From Pontibacter ruber (GTDB lineage: Bacteria; Bacteroidota; Bacteroidia; Cytophagales; Hymenobacteraceae), in contig NZ_JALPRR010000001.1 of NCBI RefSeq assembly GCF_023630205.1, positions 682,001 to 746,000 on the forward strand: 64,000 nt of DNA, written 5' to 3'. A program made the translations under genes and the position numbers. Below are positions 35,336 through 45,479 of the stretch, piece by piece. The number at the start of each line of letters is the position of its first letter. Within the stretch, counting starts at the first letter, position 1. The notes beneath the pieces are model-generated. The model saw only the letters and a list, made by a program, of their open reading frames with translations, was not told the origin of the DNA and did not search any database.

Positions 35336-35375
35336 AAAAAGAAAGGTCCGCTAACTCTAGCGGACCTTTCTTTTT
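35336..35375. terminator. Bidirectional terminator between hpf and metK
   Basis: An 18-bp perfect stem (AAAAAGAAAGGTCCGCTA and its complement) with a 4-base loop, placed between converging genes. Confidence 0.9.
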
Positions 35376-35390
35376 ATAGTTCTGCTTCGG

Positions 35391-36695
35391 TTATAAACCA
35401 AAAGCTTCTTTGATCTTATCTACATAATCCAGTTTCTCCCAGGTAAAGGTTTCGTACTCCTTCACCTCTGTGTTGCCATTTCTGGAGTATTCTACACGCT
35501 TAATACCCGGCGTTCTGCCCATGTGGCCATAAGCAGCCGTTTCAGAGAAGATAGGGTTCTGCAGGCCGTAACGCTGTACGATGGCATACGGACGCATGTC
35601 GAAAATTTTGTCTACTCTCTCTGCAATTTCGCCGTCGCTCATCACGCTGCCGCTCGCATCCTTCACTTTGGTAGAGCCATACGTTGTCACGTACAAACCA
35701 ACCGGCTTGGCAACGCCAATCGCATAAGCTACCTGCACCAATGCCTGATCTGCTACACCAGCTGCTACCAGGTTCTTGGCAATATGGCGTGCAGCGTAAG
35801 CTGCCGAACGGTCTACTTTAGAAGAGTCTTTTCCGGAGAAAGCACCACCACCGTGCGCACCTTTACCACCGTAGGTATCTACAATGATCTTACGGCCAGT
35901 CAGGCCCGTGTCGCCGTGTGGTCCACCGATCACGAATTTACCAGTCGGGTTGATGTGGTAAACGATGTCGCTGTTAAACAGCTTCTGGATACGCTCCGGC
36001 AACTGCTTCAGCACGCGTGGGATCAGGATGCTGTCCACATCGGCTTTGATCTTTGCCACCATTTGCTTCTCTGCTGCATCCTTCGCTTCTGAAGTATTGC
36101 TTTCCGGCAGCACAAACTCATCGTGCTGTGTCGAGATAACAATCGTATCGATCTTCTCCGGCACGTGGTTGTCGCTGTAGCGGATCGTTACCTGCGATTT
36201 TGCATCCGGGCGAAGGTATGTCATTTCTTTGCCTTCCTTGCGGATGGCAGCAAGTTCCTCCAGCAGCAGGTGCGAAATGCTTAATGCCAGCGGCATGTAG
36301 TTGTCGGTTTCGTTGGTAGCGTAACCAAACATCATCCCCTGGTCACCGGCTCCCTGATCTTCCGGGTTAGCACGCTCTACGCCCTGGTTAATGTCGCTCG
36401 ACTGCTCGTGTATGGCAGAGATAACGCCGCAGGCATCGGCATCGAACATGTATTCAGATTTAGTATAGCCAATACGCTTGATCACGTCGCGGGCCACTTT
36501 CTGTACATCAACGTAGGCTTCTGATTTAACCTCGCCGCTCAGCACCACCAGACCGGTAGTAACCAGTGTTTCGCAGGCCACTTTAGACTGCGGGTCCTGC
36601 TTTAGGAATTCATCAAGTAGCGCGTCCGATATCTGGTCAGCTACTTTATCAGGGTGTCCTTCTGACACAGACTCAGAAGTGAATAAGTATGGCAT
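35391..36695 (-). CDS. metK: S-adenosylmethionine synthetase
   Basis: Makes S-adenosylmethionine from methionine and ATP in the cytoplasm. It has 434 residues, slightly longer than the E. coli enzyme. The signatures are present: [20 protein letters not shown] at residues 12-31, [12 protein letters not shown], and the P-loop-like [15 protein letters not shown]. It supplies the donor whose by-product AhcY (1678) recycles. I looked for a SAM riboswitch in the upstream 300 bases and saw none. Confidence 0.98.
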   Translation of the reverse strand: MPYLFTSESVSEGHPDKVADQISDALLDEFLKQDPQSKVACETLVTTGLVVLSGEVKSEAYVDVQKVARDVIKRIGYTKSEYMFDADACGVISAIHEQSSDINQGVERANPEDQGAGDQGMMFGYATNETDNYMPLALSISHLLLEELAAIRKEGKEMTYLRPDAKSQVTIRYSDNHVPEKIDTIVISTQHDEFVLPESNTSEAKDAAEKQMVAKIKADVDSILIPRVLKQLPERIQKLFNSDIVYHINPTGKFVIGGPHGDTGLTGRKIIVDTYGGKGAHGGGAFSGKDSSKVDRSAAYAARHIAKNLVAAGVADQALVQVAYAIGVAKPVGLYVTTYGSTKVKDASGSVMSDGEIAERVDKIFDMRPYAIVQRYGLQNPIFSETAAYGHMGRTPGIKRVEYSRNGNTEVKEYETFTWEKLDYVDKIKEAFGL

Positions 36696-37012
36696 TTTGC
36701 AAATGGGTTTAGGTACAAAGTATAAACCGGCTGCTCTAACACAGCAGATACAAAGCTAAGGGAAATACGGCACACTTAAAAAACATGATGTAAATGAAGG
36801 GGAATATTAAAGCACCTTACGTTAGTTTATTATGAAAGTACAAACAAGCTATCATTTTTGTTGTTAAACATTTACAAAGTAGTATCAAAACGGGTAACCG
36901 TAGGTATAGGTTTAACTTAAAATCTGAGGTGAAAAGCCTGCCGCAGCTACTAAACCTTTTATATATAGTCGCGTTTCAAGAGCATTGAATTTTTCTATTT
37001 CAAAAAGATCAT
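36696..37012. other. Divergent intergenic region metK / PAP2 gene
   Basis: No gene. It contains the metK -7 element (36751-36758) and AT-rich DNA that must hold the promoter of the PAP2 gene. I recognise no riboswitch. Confidence 0.5.
36751..36758 (-). promoter_or_regulatory. metK -7 promoter element
   Basis: TAGCTTTG on the minus strand fits TAnnTTTG. The leader would be about 50 bases. A good TTG at -33 is not seen. Confidence 0.5.
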
Positions 37013-37834
37013 ATGAAACCATCTATAGTTATCGTATTTATACTTTCTCTCCTTACCAGCACGGCGCGTGCTCAGGATGACTCCCCTTACAGAACAAGAT
37101 TTGCCGTTGACGCCCCTGTAACAATTGCGGGCATGGGTCTAAGCTACTACGGTCTTACCCTGATGCAGGACAAAGAAGGCTTAACGGAAGAGGAGGTTGC
37201 CAATCTCAGAAAAAGTGATGTAAACGGCTTTGACCGTTTCTCTGCCGGGTACCATTCGGATGCAGCCAAAAAAGCGAGTGATTACCCTTTTTACGGCTCC
37301 TTTGCCATGCCGCTAGCCGTTATGCTCCTGAATGACAATGTACGCAGTAAGTTCGGGCAGGTAGCGGTATTGTATGTTCAGACGATGGCTGTGACCGGTA
37401 CGTTGTTCACTATTACCAACGGCCTTGTACCGCGCACCAGACCGATGGTTTACAGTAACGATGTGGAGATGTCGGACCGGACCAACTCAAACGCCCGGAA
37501 CTCTTTTTACGCCGGCCATACGGCTGCTACTGCCAGCGCTACATTCTTTGCAGCTAAGGTTTTCCACGATTTCAACCCTGACTCCCCTGCTCGGCCTTAC
37601 GTTTGGGCTGCTGCAGCGGCCATCCCGGCCTCGGTCGGTTATTTGCGCCTGAAAGCTGGCAAGCACTTTTTGAGCGATAACTTGCTTGGCTACGGATTAG
37701 GAGCCGCTGCCGGAATCCTGGTGCCGCAACTGCATAAGAAAACAAACAACACAGGTATATCCATTGCTCCTACCGTGATTCCTACTTTAGAAGGATCTGC
37801 TTTTCAAGGAGCATCGTTTGCTTATACTTTTTAA
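37013..37834 (+). CDS. PAP2-family phosphatase, exported
   Basis: A 273-residue protein with signal peptide (cut after ARAQ). It carries the three PAP2 acid-phosphatase motifs: GLVPRTRPMVY (K/R....RP), NSFYAGHTAATA (the PSGH position, reading FYAGH) and LRLKAGKHFLSDNLLGYGLG (R....H...D). The His residues are kept and the SGH serine is replaced by Ala. Such enzymes act on lipid phosphates such as undecaprenyl pyrophosphate at the outer face of the membrane or in the periplasm. It is a single gene with a long terminator. Confidence 0.88.
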   Translation: MKPSIVIVFILSLLTSTARAQDDSPYRTRFAVDAPVTIAGMGLSYYGLTLMQDKEGLTEEEVANLRKSDVNGFDRFSAGYHSDAAKKASDYPFYGSFAMPLAVMLLNDNVRSKFGQVAVLYVQTMAVTGTLFTITNGLVPRTRPMVYSNDVEMSDRTNSNARNSFYAGHTAATASATFFAAKVFHDFNPDSPARPYVWAAAAAIPASVGYLRLKAGKHFLSDNLLGYGLGAAAGILVPQLHKKTNNTGISIAPTVIPTLEGSAFQGASFAYTF

Positions 37835-37874
37835 AATATAGCTTAATAAAAAACAACTCACTTTGACTTGATAA

Positions 37875-37931
37875 CCTCTAAAAAGAAACAGCCGGCGCTA
37901 AATAATAGCGCCGGCTGTTTCTTTTTAGAGG
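37875..37931. terminator. Very long bidirectional terminator
   Basis: A 26-bp perfect stem (37875-37900 / 37906-37931) with a 5-base loop, GC-rich in the middle (GCCGGCGCTA) and flanked by A/T runs. It serves the PAP2 gene and the convergent SusD gene. Confidence 0.9.
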
Positions 37932-37945
37932 TACTAACTTTAAGA

Positions 37946-39364
37946 TTAGTATCCTGGGTTAGGCTCAATATTAGGGTTAGCATCAAGCTCACCTTGTGGT
38001 ATTGGCTGAATACGTCGGAAGTTGTCAACCGCAATCTCTCTTGCAGCACTTGGATGCTGAGCAGTACGGATAATAGGCAAGTTCAGGCGCATAAAGTCCC
38101 AGTAACGATGGCCTTCGAAAGCAAGCTCTTTACGTCTCTCGGTCAGGATATCCTGGATCAGCTGATCACCAACTGAAACATAAGGAGCCGCACCACGTGC
38201 TGTTGCTACTTCATTCAGTCTTCTTAGAGCTTCAATCGGGTTACCAGTTCTGGCTTCCGCTTCAGCAAGGGTCAGCAATACTTCTGCATAACGAATTACC
38301 TTGATATCATCTTTATCAGATGCGTTCAGCGTATTCGGATACTTCGCAACAATGTAAGCTGGGTTTACTGTACCTTTCTTACCTGCAGTTATAACGCTTT
38401 TGCGCACATCACCTTCTGCATAAGTGTTATACAGGTCTGTTGTAGCAAGCATGTCACCATAACCGTTCTGGTCATAGATGTAAGCCAGGGCATTTGTACC
38501 GTTGTTGTTTACACCATCCAGCGAAATTTCAAAGATAGTTTCAACCTTGTTGGTTACAGGTGCTGCATTTTTCCAGTAAGAAGCATAGTTAGCAGCAGAA
38601 ACAAGCGTGTAGCCTCCGTTGGTAACTACATCCAGTGCTGCTTCCTTAGCCTTCTGATAATCTCCCATATACAAATATGCTCTTGCCTGCAGGGCTCTTG
38701 CGCCATACTTGTTTATATAAGAAGAGTTCTTAGTGGCTGTGATCAGGCTATATGCCTGATCTAAGTCAGCATTGATTTGTGCATACACTTCAGCTACAGT
38801 ATTTCTCTTCGGATTTGATCCTGTATAGTAGCTTGTTGGGTTCTTTGGATCAAATGTTGTAACCAAAGGTACACCAAGTGCATTAGGGTTTACTGTATAA
38901 GGGGTTGCGAAGAACTTTGTTAGTTCGAAATAACACAAAGCTCTTACTGCATAAGCTTCACCTTTTAACTGATCAACAGTAGGGCTTGCAGGTACAGTAG
39001 CATTGATGATGGTGTTTGCTCTAAGAATAGTAGTATAGAGCGCGCTCCACATGTTTGCTGGCTCTGCAGTTGCAACCGTTGTAGTGTAAGCGTTTTGTGC
39101 GATATAACGACCTGAGTTCGCAGGAGCAATATACACGTTGTCAGCCATCAGATCGCCCATCAGCGGAATGTTACGTCCGAAAGTGTCCGTTGAGCGAAGC
39201 GACTGGTACATACCATTGGCTGCAGACTGCATATCATCTGCAGTAAGAATAGCACTGCCAATCGGCAGGGAAGAATACGGCTCCTGATCCAGGAACTCAT
39301 CTTTACAAGACCCCAGCAGCAATGTTGCCGAGAGTAAAGACATATATATAAATCTCTTATTCAT
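37946..39364 (-). CDS. SusD/RagB-family nutrient-binding lipoprotein (pair 1)
   Basis: A 472-residue surface lipoprotein that forms the lid of a SusC-type transporter. The signal peptide ends LLGSC (Cys 20), followed by KDEFLDQEPYSSLP, the usual SusD start. Helical TPR-like parts and the closing RRKELAFEGHRYWDFMRLNLPI and RIQPIPQGELDANPNIEPNPGY are family signatures. It starts 12 bases after the susC partner. No glycosidase accompanies the pair, so a sugar substrate is not implied. Confidence 0.95.
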   Translation of the reverse strand: MNKRFIYMSLLSATLLLGSCKDEFLDQEPYSSLPIGSAILTADDMQSAANGMYQSLRSTDTFGRNIPLMGDLMADNVYIAPANSGRYIAQNAYTTTVATAEPANMWSALYTTILRANTIINATVPASPTVDQLKGEAYAVRALCYFELTKFFATPYTVNPNALGVPLVTTFDPKNPTSYYTGSNPKRNTVAEVYAQINADLDQAYSLITATKNSSYINKYGARALQARAYLYMGDYQKAKEAALDVVTNGGYTLVSAANYASYWKNAAPVTNKVETIFEISLDGVNNNGTNALAYIYDQNGYGDMLATTDLYNTYAEGDVRKSVITAGKKGTVNPAYIVAKYPNTLNASDKDDIKVIRYAEVLLTLAEAEARTGNPIEALRRLNEVATARGAAPYVSVGDQLIQDILTERRKELAFEGHRYWDFMRLNLPIIRTAQHPSAAREIAVDNFRRIQPIPQGELDANPNIEPNPGY

Positions 39365-39376
39365 TAGTTACTAAAA

Positions 39377-42300
39377 TTAAAAATTAACATTAAGACCTAC
39401 AGTTACAGACTTAGAAGCTGGAATGTCTGCGTTCGCGCTGCTGTTAACGCCTGCTTCCGGATCTACTGTCAGATTATCATCATAAGTCTTGGTCAGAAGG
39501 TTTGTTCCACGCACGTAAACGTTAGCTCTTGACAGACCTACTTTCTCAACCCACTGAGACTTCAGATCGTAACCCAGGCTTAAGTTTCTCAAACGCATGA
39601 AGTCACCTTTGTACAAGAATCTTGTAGACAAAGAGCTGGAGTTGTTTGGCTGGTTGTAAACATACTTAGGAACATCTGTGATGTCTCCTTCTTTCTGCCA
39701 TCTGTTCAGGTTCTTAGCATATTTGTTAGCCAAAGGATAAGAACCGTCCATCAGGTAATACTCCCAACCATCTCTTACATAGTTGCCATAGTTGAAAACA
39801 ACCAACGCATCTAAAGTAAAGCCTTTGTAGTTGAATGTGTTGTTAAAGCCCCCGAAGAACTTAGGAGTACCGCTCTTGTAAAGTACTCTTGCTGCCTGGC
39901 TGTAAGATTTTGTTGTCTCAGTCTTTTCAGCATCTTTCCACCACATTGGGTCACCTGTAGCAGGGTCTACACCCGCCCACTGGCGTACATAGAAAGTTCT
40001 GTAATCTTCGCCTTCTCTCAGGATGTAAGCACCATCAATGATGTCTCTTCCGCCTACCAGTTTCGTGATTCTGTTTTTGTTGAAGGCAATGTTGAAGTTA
40101 GAAGTCCACTTGAACTCACCATCGATTGGAGAACCACCGATCGTTAATTCAAAACCGCTGTTCTTCATTTCGCCAATGTTCTGCAGAACAGAAGATCCGA
40201 AGCCATTTGTTCTGGAGATCTCACGGTACAGAAGCATGTCGCTTGTAACGCGCTCATAGTAATCAGCAGTAAATGTCAGGCGCTCACCAAAGAAGCCCAG
40301 GTCCACACCTACGTTGAATGGCTTGTTAAGCTCCCAGGTCAGGTCAGTGTTACCTAAGTTGTTGAAAGCTCCACCTGGCTGCTGGTTATAGTTAAAGCCG
40401 TAGCCAAACAGCGGACGCCAAGTATAGTTACCGATATCACCGTTACCGTTTACACCATAAGAAGATCTCAGCTTAGCAGTTGACACGAAGTCAAGATCCT
40501 TGATGAAGTCTTCTTCATGAGCGTTCCAGGTTGCACCGATAGACCAGAAATTACCATATCTGTTTTCTGAACCGAATCTTGAAGAACCGTCACGACGGAA
40601 AGTACCAGTCAGTACATATTTCTCATCATAGTTCAGGTTTAATGCAGAGATGATAGATGAGAAAGTATAATCTGAACCAGAAGCGTTACCTACAATCGGA
40701 ACTGAAGCTACTGATGAAGAAGGCAGTGCCGTTGTTTTAGGATAAGTAGTAGAGTTCGTAGTAATGTTATACTGGCGAGACTTCTGTGCTTCATAGCCAA
40801 GCGTCGCATCAGCAGTTAACTTTTCTACACCTGGTACAGTGAAACGGTAATTTAACTGGTTAGTAGTAATCCAGTTGAACAAACGAGTGTAGTAGTTGTA
40901 ACCACGACCAGATACTGTTCTACCATCACCATGGAATGGGTTCCAGAACATTTCTTCTTCAATAGTGATGTAGTCAACACCAACTTTAGAAGTGAATTTC
41001 AGGTTTTTGATGATGTTATACTCTGCACCGATAGATCCTAAAACCTTGGTGTTGCGCATATCTCTGATATCGTTTTCAACCAGGTACAGTGGGTTAAACT
41101 GTGAGTTGAAATTTGTGATACCTGTACGAGAAATGTTCAGTGAACCGTCTGGGTTGTAAGGGTTCTGTACTGGAAGCAAGAAGCCCATAGCCCCTACAGG
41201 GTTAGAGAAAGCACCACCGTTAGAAGGCGTAGTTTGGTTAATATTAGAAATATTAAGCTTGTTGAAGAAAGAGATCTTGTCGTTGATCTTGTGGTTCAGG
41301 TTCAAAGCACCTGAAATTCTTCTGAAGTCAGAGCCAATAACCGGAGCTTCCTGATCAAAGTAGCCACCTGAAACATAGAACTGAGTTTTCTCATTTCCAC
41401 CAGAAGCTGACAGGTTGTATGTCTGCTGGTTTCCTCTTCTTGTAATAAGGTCTCTCCAATCGGTGTCTACTCCGGAGCCTTCGCCAAATGCAAGCATTGT
41501 CTCGTTAACTACATCCGCTGAATAACCTGCATTTACAAGACCTTCACGGGTTAACTCTAAATACTGTGCTGCATTTAAGTATTCACCAGCTTCAGGAACT
41601 GTAGCAACGTCAGTATAGCCCTGCTCTGTTGTGAAGTTGAACTTTGTTTTTCCTGATTTACCAGACTTGGTTGTGATTACGATTACACCGTTTGCACCTC
41701 TGGAACCATAGATAGACGTAGAAGCCGCATCCTTAAGAACTGTTACACTCTCGATGTCGTTCGGGTTCAGGCCTGCTAACTGGTTAGCAGAAGTTGTGTT
41801 TCTGGAAAGGTCACCAGAGTTGATGATCACACCATCCACAACGTATAGCGGGTTAGAACCAGCGTTGATTGAGCCTACACCTCTGATACGGATCTGCTGG
41901 CTAGCACCTGGCTGGCCTGAGCTACCTACTGATTGCAAACCTGCAACCTGTCCCTGCAGCAACTGATCAACTGAAGGCATTGGCTTGTCTTCCAGTTTCG
42001 AAGCGCTAACTGTAGTTACAGAACCTGTTACTTCACTTTTAACTGTTGTGCCGTAACCGGTGATAACAACTTCAGAAAGCTGTTTGTTGTCAACTCCTAA
42101 AGCAACATCAATAACTGAACCATTAATGGCACGCTCAACAGTAGCATAGCCAATGTAGCGGAATACCAGTGTGGTAGACCCTGCAGGCACGTTTACTGTA
42201 TAAGTACCATCAACGCTTGTAGAAGCACCTGCAGTTGTACCCTTTACAACGACAGACACCCCAGGCAATGGTTGTCCTGTCCCAGCGTCGGTTACCTTCC

Positions 42301-42382
42301 CTGAGACGGCCTGATTTTGCGCCCACGCCTGGCTAACAAGCGTTAGGAGCACAACCAAGCTCAAAAATAGAACTTTTCTCAT
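39377..42382 (-). CDS. SusC/RagA-family TonB-linked outer membrane transporter (pair 1)
   Basis: A 1001-residue outer-membrane importer. The signal peptide (cut after AWAQ) is followed by a carboxypeptidase-regulatory-like domain (GKVTDAGTGQPLPGVSVVVK, about 28-47) and the TonB box/plug region with the SusC signature GYGTTVKSEVTGSV. Next come IRIRGVGSINAGSNPLYVVDG and TVLKDAASTSIYGSRGANGV, then a large barrel ending GLNVNF. It works with the SusD gene 12 bases downstream. The substrate may be peptide- or glycan-like. The neighbouring peptidases favour peptides. Confidence 0.96.
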   Translation of the reverse strand: MRKVLFLSLVVLLTLVSQAWAQNQAVSGKVTDAGTGQPLPGVSVVVKGTTAGASTSVDGTYTVNVPAGSTTLVFRYIGYATVERAINGSVIDVALGVDNKQLSEVVITGYGTTVKSEVTGSVTTVSASKLEDKPMPSVDQLLQGQVAGLQSVGSSGQPGASQQIRIRGVGSINAGSNPLYVVDGVIINSGDLSRNTTSANQLAGLNPNDIESVTVLKDAASTSIYGSRGANGVIVITTKSGKSGKTKFNFTTEQGYTDVATVPEAGEYLNAAQYLELTREGLVNAGYSADVVNETMLAFGEGSGVDTDWRDLITRRGNQQTYNLSASGGNEKTQFYVSGGYFDQEAPVIGSDFRRISGALNLNHKINDKISFFNKLNISNINQTTPSNGGAFSNPVGAMGFLLPVQNPYNPDGSLNISRTGITNFNSQFNPLYLVENDIRDMRNTKVLGSIGAEYNIIKNLKFTSKVGVDYITIEEEMFWNPFHGDGRTVSGRGYNYYTRLFNWITTNQLNYRFTVPGVEKLTADATLGYEAQKSRQYNITTNSTTYPKTTALPSSSVASVPIVGNASGSDYTFSSIISALNLNYDEKYVLTGTFRRDGSSRFGSENRYGNFWSIGATWNAHEEDFIKDLDFVSTAKLRSSYGVNGNGDIGNYTWRPLFGYGFNYNQQPGGAFNNLGNTDLTWELNKPFNVGVDLGFFGERLTFTADYYERVTSDMLLYREISRTNGFGSSVLQNIGEMKNSGFELTIGGSPIDGEFKWTSNFNIAFNKNRITKLVGGRDIIDGAYILREGEDYRTFYVRQWAGVDPATGDPMWWKDAEKTETTKSYSQAARVLYKSGTPKFFGGFNNTFNYKGFTLDALVVFNYGNYVRDGWEYYLMDGSYPLANKYAKNLNRWQKEGDITDVPKYVYNQPNNSSSLSTRFLYKGDFMRLRNLSLGYDLKSQWVEKVGLSRANVYVRGTNLLTKTYDDNLTVDPEAGVNSSANADIPASKSVTVGLNVNF

Positions 42383-42428
42383 AAATTAAAATTAGAATAA
42401 TTGGTTGTTTGGTATTAGATTAAGCAGT

Positions 42429-42436
42429 CAAAGTTA
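42429..42436 (-). promoter_or_regulatory. -7 promoter element of SusC pair 1
   Basis: TAACTTTG on the minus strand, an exact TAnnTTTG, about 47 bases before the susC start codon. Confidence 0.55.
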
Positions 42437-42664
42437 CTACCTAATTGGTTATAACTACACTATACCTGAAAAAAAATACGCTTTGAACGTTTTAAAGCTA
42501 TTTTTCACAAATCCACCATGTTCCCAGTGCATTTATCTTGTTCATATATAAGCATTTACATCTCTTGTTATGTAGATTATAAAATTTCAATTTGATGTTC
42601 CAACATAATATATAGTATAGTACTATATTTCCACAATTACAAAATACATCTCAGGAGAAAAAAG

Positions 42665-42694
42665 AAAGGCGACAGAAACAAAGCTTCTGCCGCC
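42665..42694 (-). terminator. Orphan terminator-like hairpin
   Basis: AGGCGgCAGAA / TTCTGtCGCCT followed by TTCTTTTTTC on the minus strand. The S9 gene already has its own terminator 225 bases upstream. Confidence 0.55.
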
Positions 42695-42916
42695 TAACAC
42701 TGAATTGTATATTTTCTTTTTGCCGGATAATAAACTATCAAATACCTGCTCCTGAGCAGCCATTTGCGCGTTTTTTTAATGCGCTCAAATAAGAAATTGC
42801 AAGTCAGCAACTTACATCTCCACCACACGTTTCAGCGTCCTGTTAGTGTAAACAAGCCTCTCGACTCTAACATTTACCTCTCCGATCTTCTAGCTACTTA
42901 TACTCCATTAAAAACA

Positions 42917-42949
42917 AAGGCGTGAGATGTTGTTACACCTCACGCCCTT
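42917..42949 (-). terminator. Terminator of the S9 peptidase gene
   Basis: The arms GGGCGTGAG and CTCACGCC with a loop of about 12 bases, then TTTGTTTTT on the minus strand. Confidence 0.75.
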
Positions 42950-42970
42950 AGAATACCCTGTGTTAAGCTT

Positions 42971-45370
42971 TTACTTTTTCAGGTTCTGCTCAAAGAGTTT
43001 GTAGATACGCTTATACTCGTCTGTCCAGCTGGCAGGCTCTACAAAACCATGGTCCTCTACCGGGTAAACAGCCAGTTCCCAGTTATCTTTGCCCAGCTCG
43101 ATCAGGCGCTGCGACAGGCGCACGATATCCTGGAAGTGTACGTTTGTGTCTACCATACCATGGCACATAAGCAAGGCTCCTTTCAGACCTTCCGCATAGT
43201 AAATTGGGGAGCTCTTTGCATAGGCCAGACTATCGGTGTACGGTGTGTTCAGGATGTTGGAAGTATAGCCGTGGTTATAGTGTGCCCAGTCTGTTACAGA
43301 ACGCAGCGCGGCTCCGGCAGCAAACACATCAGGCTGCGTGAACATGGCCATCAGCGTAATAAAGCCACCATAAGAACCACCGTAAATACCGATGCGTTTC
43401 GGATCAACGTTATACTTGTCGACGAGCAGCTTGGCACCATCCACATGGTCGCTCAGGTCTTTGCCACCCATAAACTGGTAGATACCCGTGCGTACGTCAC
43501 GCCCATAACCGGCACTCCCCCTGTAGTCAATGTCCAGTACGGTATAGCCGTTATCGGCCAGGAAATTATGGAACATATACTCCCGGAAGTAATTGCTCCA
43601 CCACTTGTGCGCATTCTGCAGGTAACCAGCCCCGTGTACAAAAATTACAGCCGGGCCGTTGGCTACTGCATTCTTTGGTTTGTATAGACGGGCGTATACA
43701 TCAACGCCGTCGCTTGCTTTAAAGCTGATCACTTCCGGCTCGCGCCAGTTGTAAGATTTAAACTCCTTTGTAAGAGACTCGGTAACCTGGCGGGGCTTCG
43801 CACCTTTTTTGTTATCCATCACAAACAGCTCCCATGGCTTGTTGCTATAGGAGTAGCGTACGGCCAGCTTCTTTTCATCCGGCGACAACTCCACTTCATG
43901 TGCACCTGTCATGGTAGTTAGCTGCACCATCTCGCCACCCTGAAGCGGCATGCGGTAAAAATGCTGCTCTCCCGGATGTACCTTATTGGCAATGAAGTAC
44001 CAGTGCTTTTTATCATCAGACATGCGCACGTTCGATACCTCAAACTTACCGCTGGTCAGCGCTTTTTTCTTGCCGCTGTTCACATTAACGGTATACAGGT
44101 GCGAATAGCCGCTTTCTTCCGAGTGGAACCACACGTTTTCGTTATCCGGCATCCAGCCAATATCACCAGCGCCGTAGCTAATTCCAGGTCCGTTGATCCA
44201 GGCTTCATCCCGCTGCCGGTCCAGCAATGTCAAGGCTCCCGTGGCCGGGTTCAGTTTCAGAATCCAGCGATCTTTGTTGTCGTTGGAGCGAGCCACTACC
44301 ACAGCGTTCTTGCCGTTATCTGACCAGAAAGGGCCGAAGATAGTGGTGGAGCGCATTTCCTGCTTGGCTGCTTTCTCTGCTCCAGCCTTATCAGATCCGT
44401 CTTTGGCAGCTTGGGTCTGCAGGTAAGCAGGTTGTTCGTAAATACCTGCTATATCCTTCATGGTTACAGCAAAGGTTGTATCGCGGCGGGTGTCGTACAC
44501 AAAGAACTCGTACGTTGCCTGCGCATCCCCCACCTTGGTTCGGGTGTTAATGTCCTCCGTGTACCCTGAGGAGGTAACAAAATCTGGAACAATAGCTATT
44601 CTTGCGTTTTTAGGCCTGTTAACAAGACGATAGGTAATAAACTGTTCGTCCGGGCTAAGCACGATATTATCTACAGACTTATTGCTGGTGTAGATCTCTT
44701 TCGGGCGCTTTGGCGTATCTGCTTTCTGCTGCTTTTTGGCTGCTTCTTTATCAGCTTCGCGTTCGCGTACTATTTGCAAAAGCTCCTTTTGCTGCTCCCG
44801 CAACCACACACGTTGCGGGTCTTTGGGTTCACCTTCAGCAGGCTTTACTCCTTTTTTGAAGTCTGTAAGTTGCGCCACCTGTCCGTTGGCAATATTCCAG
44901 GTATACAGGTTGCTGTCTTTCAGGTAAGCTATCTTTTTTTCGTCGTGGCTGAAAGAAGGGCTGCTTTCACGTTCAGAGGTGTTGGTAACCTGCTGTGCCT
45001 TTCCGCTCTTGATATCCAGCAGGAAGATATCTCCACTCTTTTCATATACTTTCTTGTTTTCAGCTCTGTTGTAACGACCAAACGGGCTTGGCAGGCTTCG
45101 GCGTTCCTGTGCACTTACTTTGCGGATGTTCTTGCCATCTGCCGACACGCTGTAGAGCGAATCTTTGCGATTGCCTTCAGGGTTCCAGTTGAAGTAGATC
45201 TTTTTGCCGTCTTCTGACCAGAAGATGTTGCTTGGAGAGATCCCGATCCATTTCGGATCGCGCATTATTTTCTCTACACTCAACTCCATTTTGCCATCCT
45301 GTGCCTGCAGCGCACCACCACAGAGTACGAGCCAGGCAGCAAGCGCAAGTGCCTTTCTTTTAAATAACAT
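42971..45370 (-). CDS. S9-family prolyl oligopeptidase / dipeptidyl peptidase
   Basis: A 799-residue exported serine peptidase. The signal peptide ends ALQAQ. Residues about 30-530 form a beta-propeller with PD40-type repeats (for example SFSHDEKKIAYLKDSNLY). The C-terminal alpha/beta-hydrolase has the nucleophile GIYGGSYGGF (Ser), the Asp in MVDTNVHF and the His in VEDHGFVEP. Such enzymes cut dipeptides or short peptides in the periplasm. It follows the amidase gene by 109 bases on the same strand, next to two SusCD pairs. Confidence 0.95.
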   Translation of the reverse strand: MLFKRKALALAAWLVLCGGALQAQDGKMELSVEKIMRDPKWIGISPSNIFWSEDGKKIYFNWNPEGNRKDSLYSVSADGKNIRKVSAQERRSLPSPFGRYNRAENKKVYEKSGDIFLLDIKSGKAQQVTNTSERESSPSFSHDEKKIAYLKDSNLYTWNIANGQVAQLTDFKKGVKPAEGEPKDPQRVWLREQQKELLQIVREREADKEAAKKQQKADTPKRPKEIYTSNKSVDNIVLSPDEQFITYRLVNRPKNARIAIVPDFVTSSGYTEDINTRTKVGDAQATYEFFVYDTRRDTTFAVTMKDIAGIYEQPAYLQTQAAKDGSDKAGAEKAAKQEMRSTTIFGPFWSDNGKNAVVVARSNDNKDRWILKLNPATGALTLLDRQRDEAWINGPGISYGAGDIGWMPDNENVWFHSEESGYSHLYTVNVNSGKKKALTSGKFEVSNVRMSDDKKHWYFIANKVHPGEQHFYRMPLQGGEMVQLTTMTGAHEVELSPDEKKLAVRYSYSNKPWELFVMDNKKGAKPRQVTESLTKEFKSYNWREPEVISFKASDGVDVYARLYKPKNAVANGPAVIFVHGAGYLQNAHKWWSNYFREYMFHNFLADNGYTVLDIDYRGSAGYGRDVRTGIYQFMGGKDLSDHVDGAKLLVDKYNVDPKRIGIYGGSYGGFITLMAMFTQPDVFAAGAALRSVTDWAHYNHGYTSNILNTPYTDSLAYAKSSPIYYAEGLKGALLMCHGMVDTNVHFQDIVRLSQRLIELGKDNWELAVYPVEDHGFVEPASWTDEYKRIYKLFEQNLKK

Positions 45371-45416
45371 GTTAGCTTGTTTATTGAAGGGTGTTAGTAT
45401 TTAGACGTTACAAATT

Positions 45417-45462
45417 AGCTGATTAAGTATGACACGCCAAATTCAGCCATACTTAATCAGCT
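45417..45462 (-). terminator. Terminator of the amidase gene
   Basis: A 15-bp perfect stem AGCTGATTAAGTATG / CATACTTAATCAGCT with a 16-base loop. The stem carries the AAGTAT word. There is no strong T tract, so termination strength is uncertain. Confidence 0.55.
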
Positions 45463-45479
45463 GTTATACTTTCAAATCT

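Larger units (their letters stand above)
42383..42970. other. Intergenic region between SusC pair 1 and the S9 peptidase
   Basis: No convincing protein gene. It holds the susC -7 element (42429-42436), a minus-strand hairpin with T run (42665-42694) and the S9 terminator (42917-42949). The roughly 220 bases between the two hairpins could encode a small RNA on the minus strand (inference). Confidence 0.45.

Noticed and set aside
36696-37012. A SAM riboswitch upstream of metK
   Set aside because: I looked for SAM-I/SAM-II type conserved blocks and stems and found none. Only a plain promoter element is visible.
42720-42790. A 46-codon minus-strand frame starting MAAQEQVFD between two hairpins
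   Set aside because: It would run through the terminator-like hairpin at 42665-42694, and the product has no recognisable pattern.
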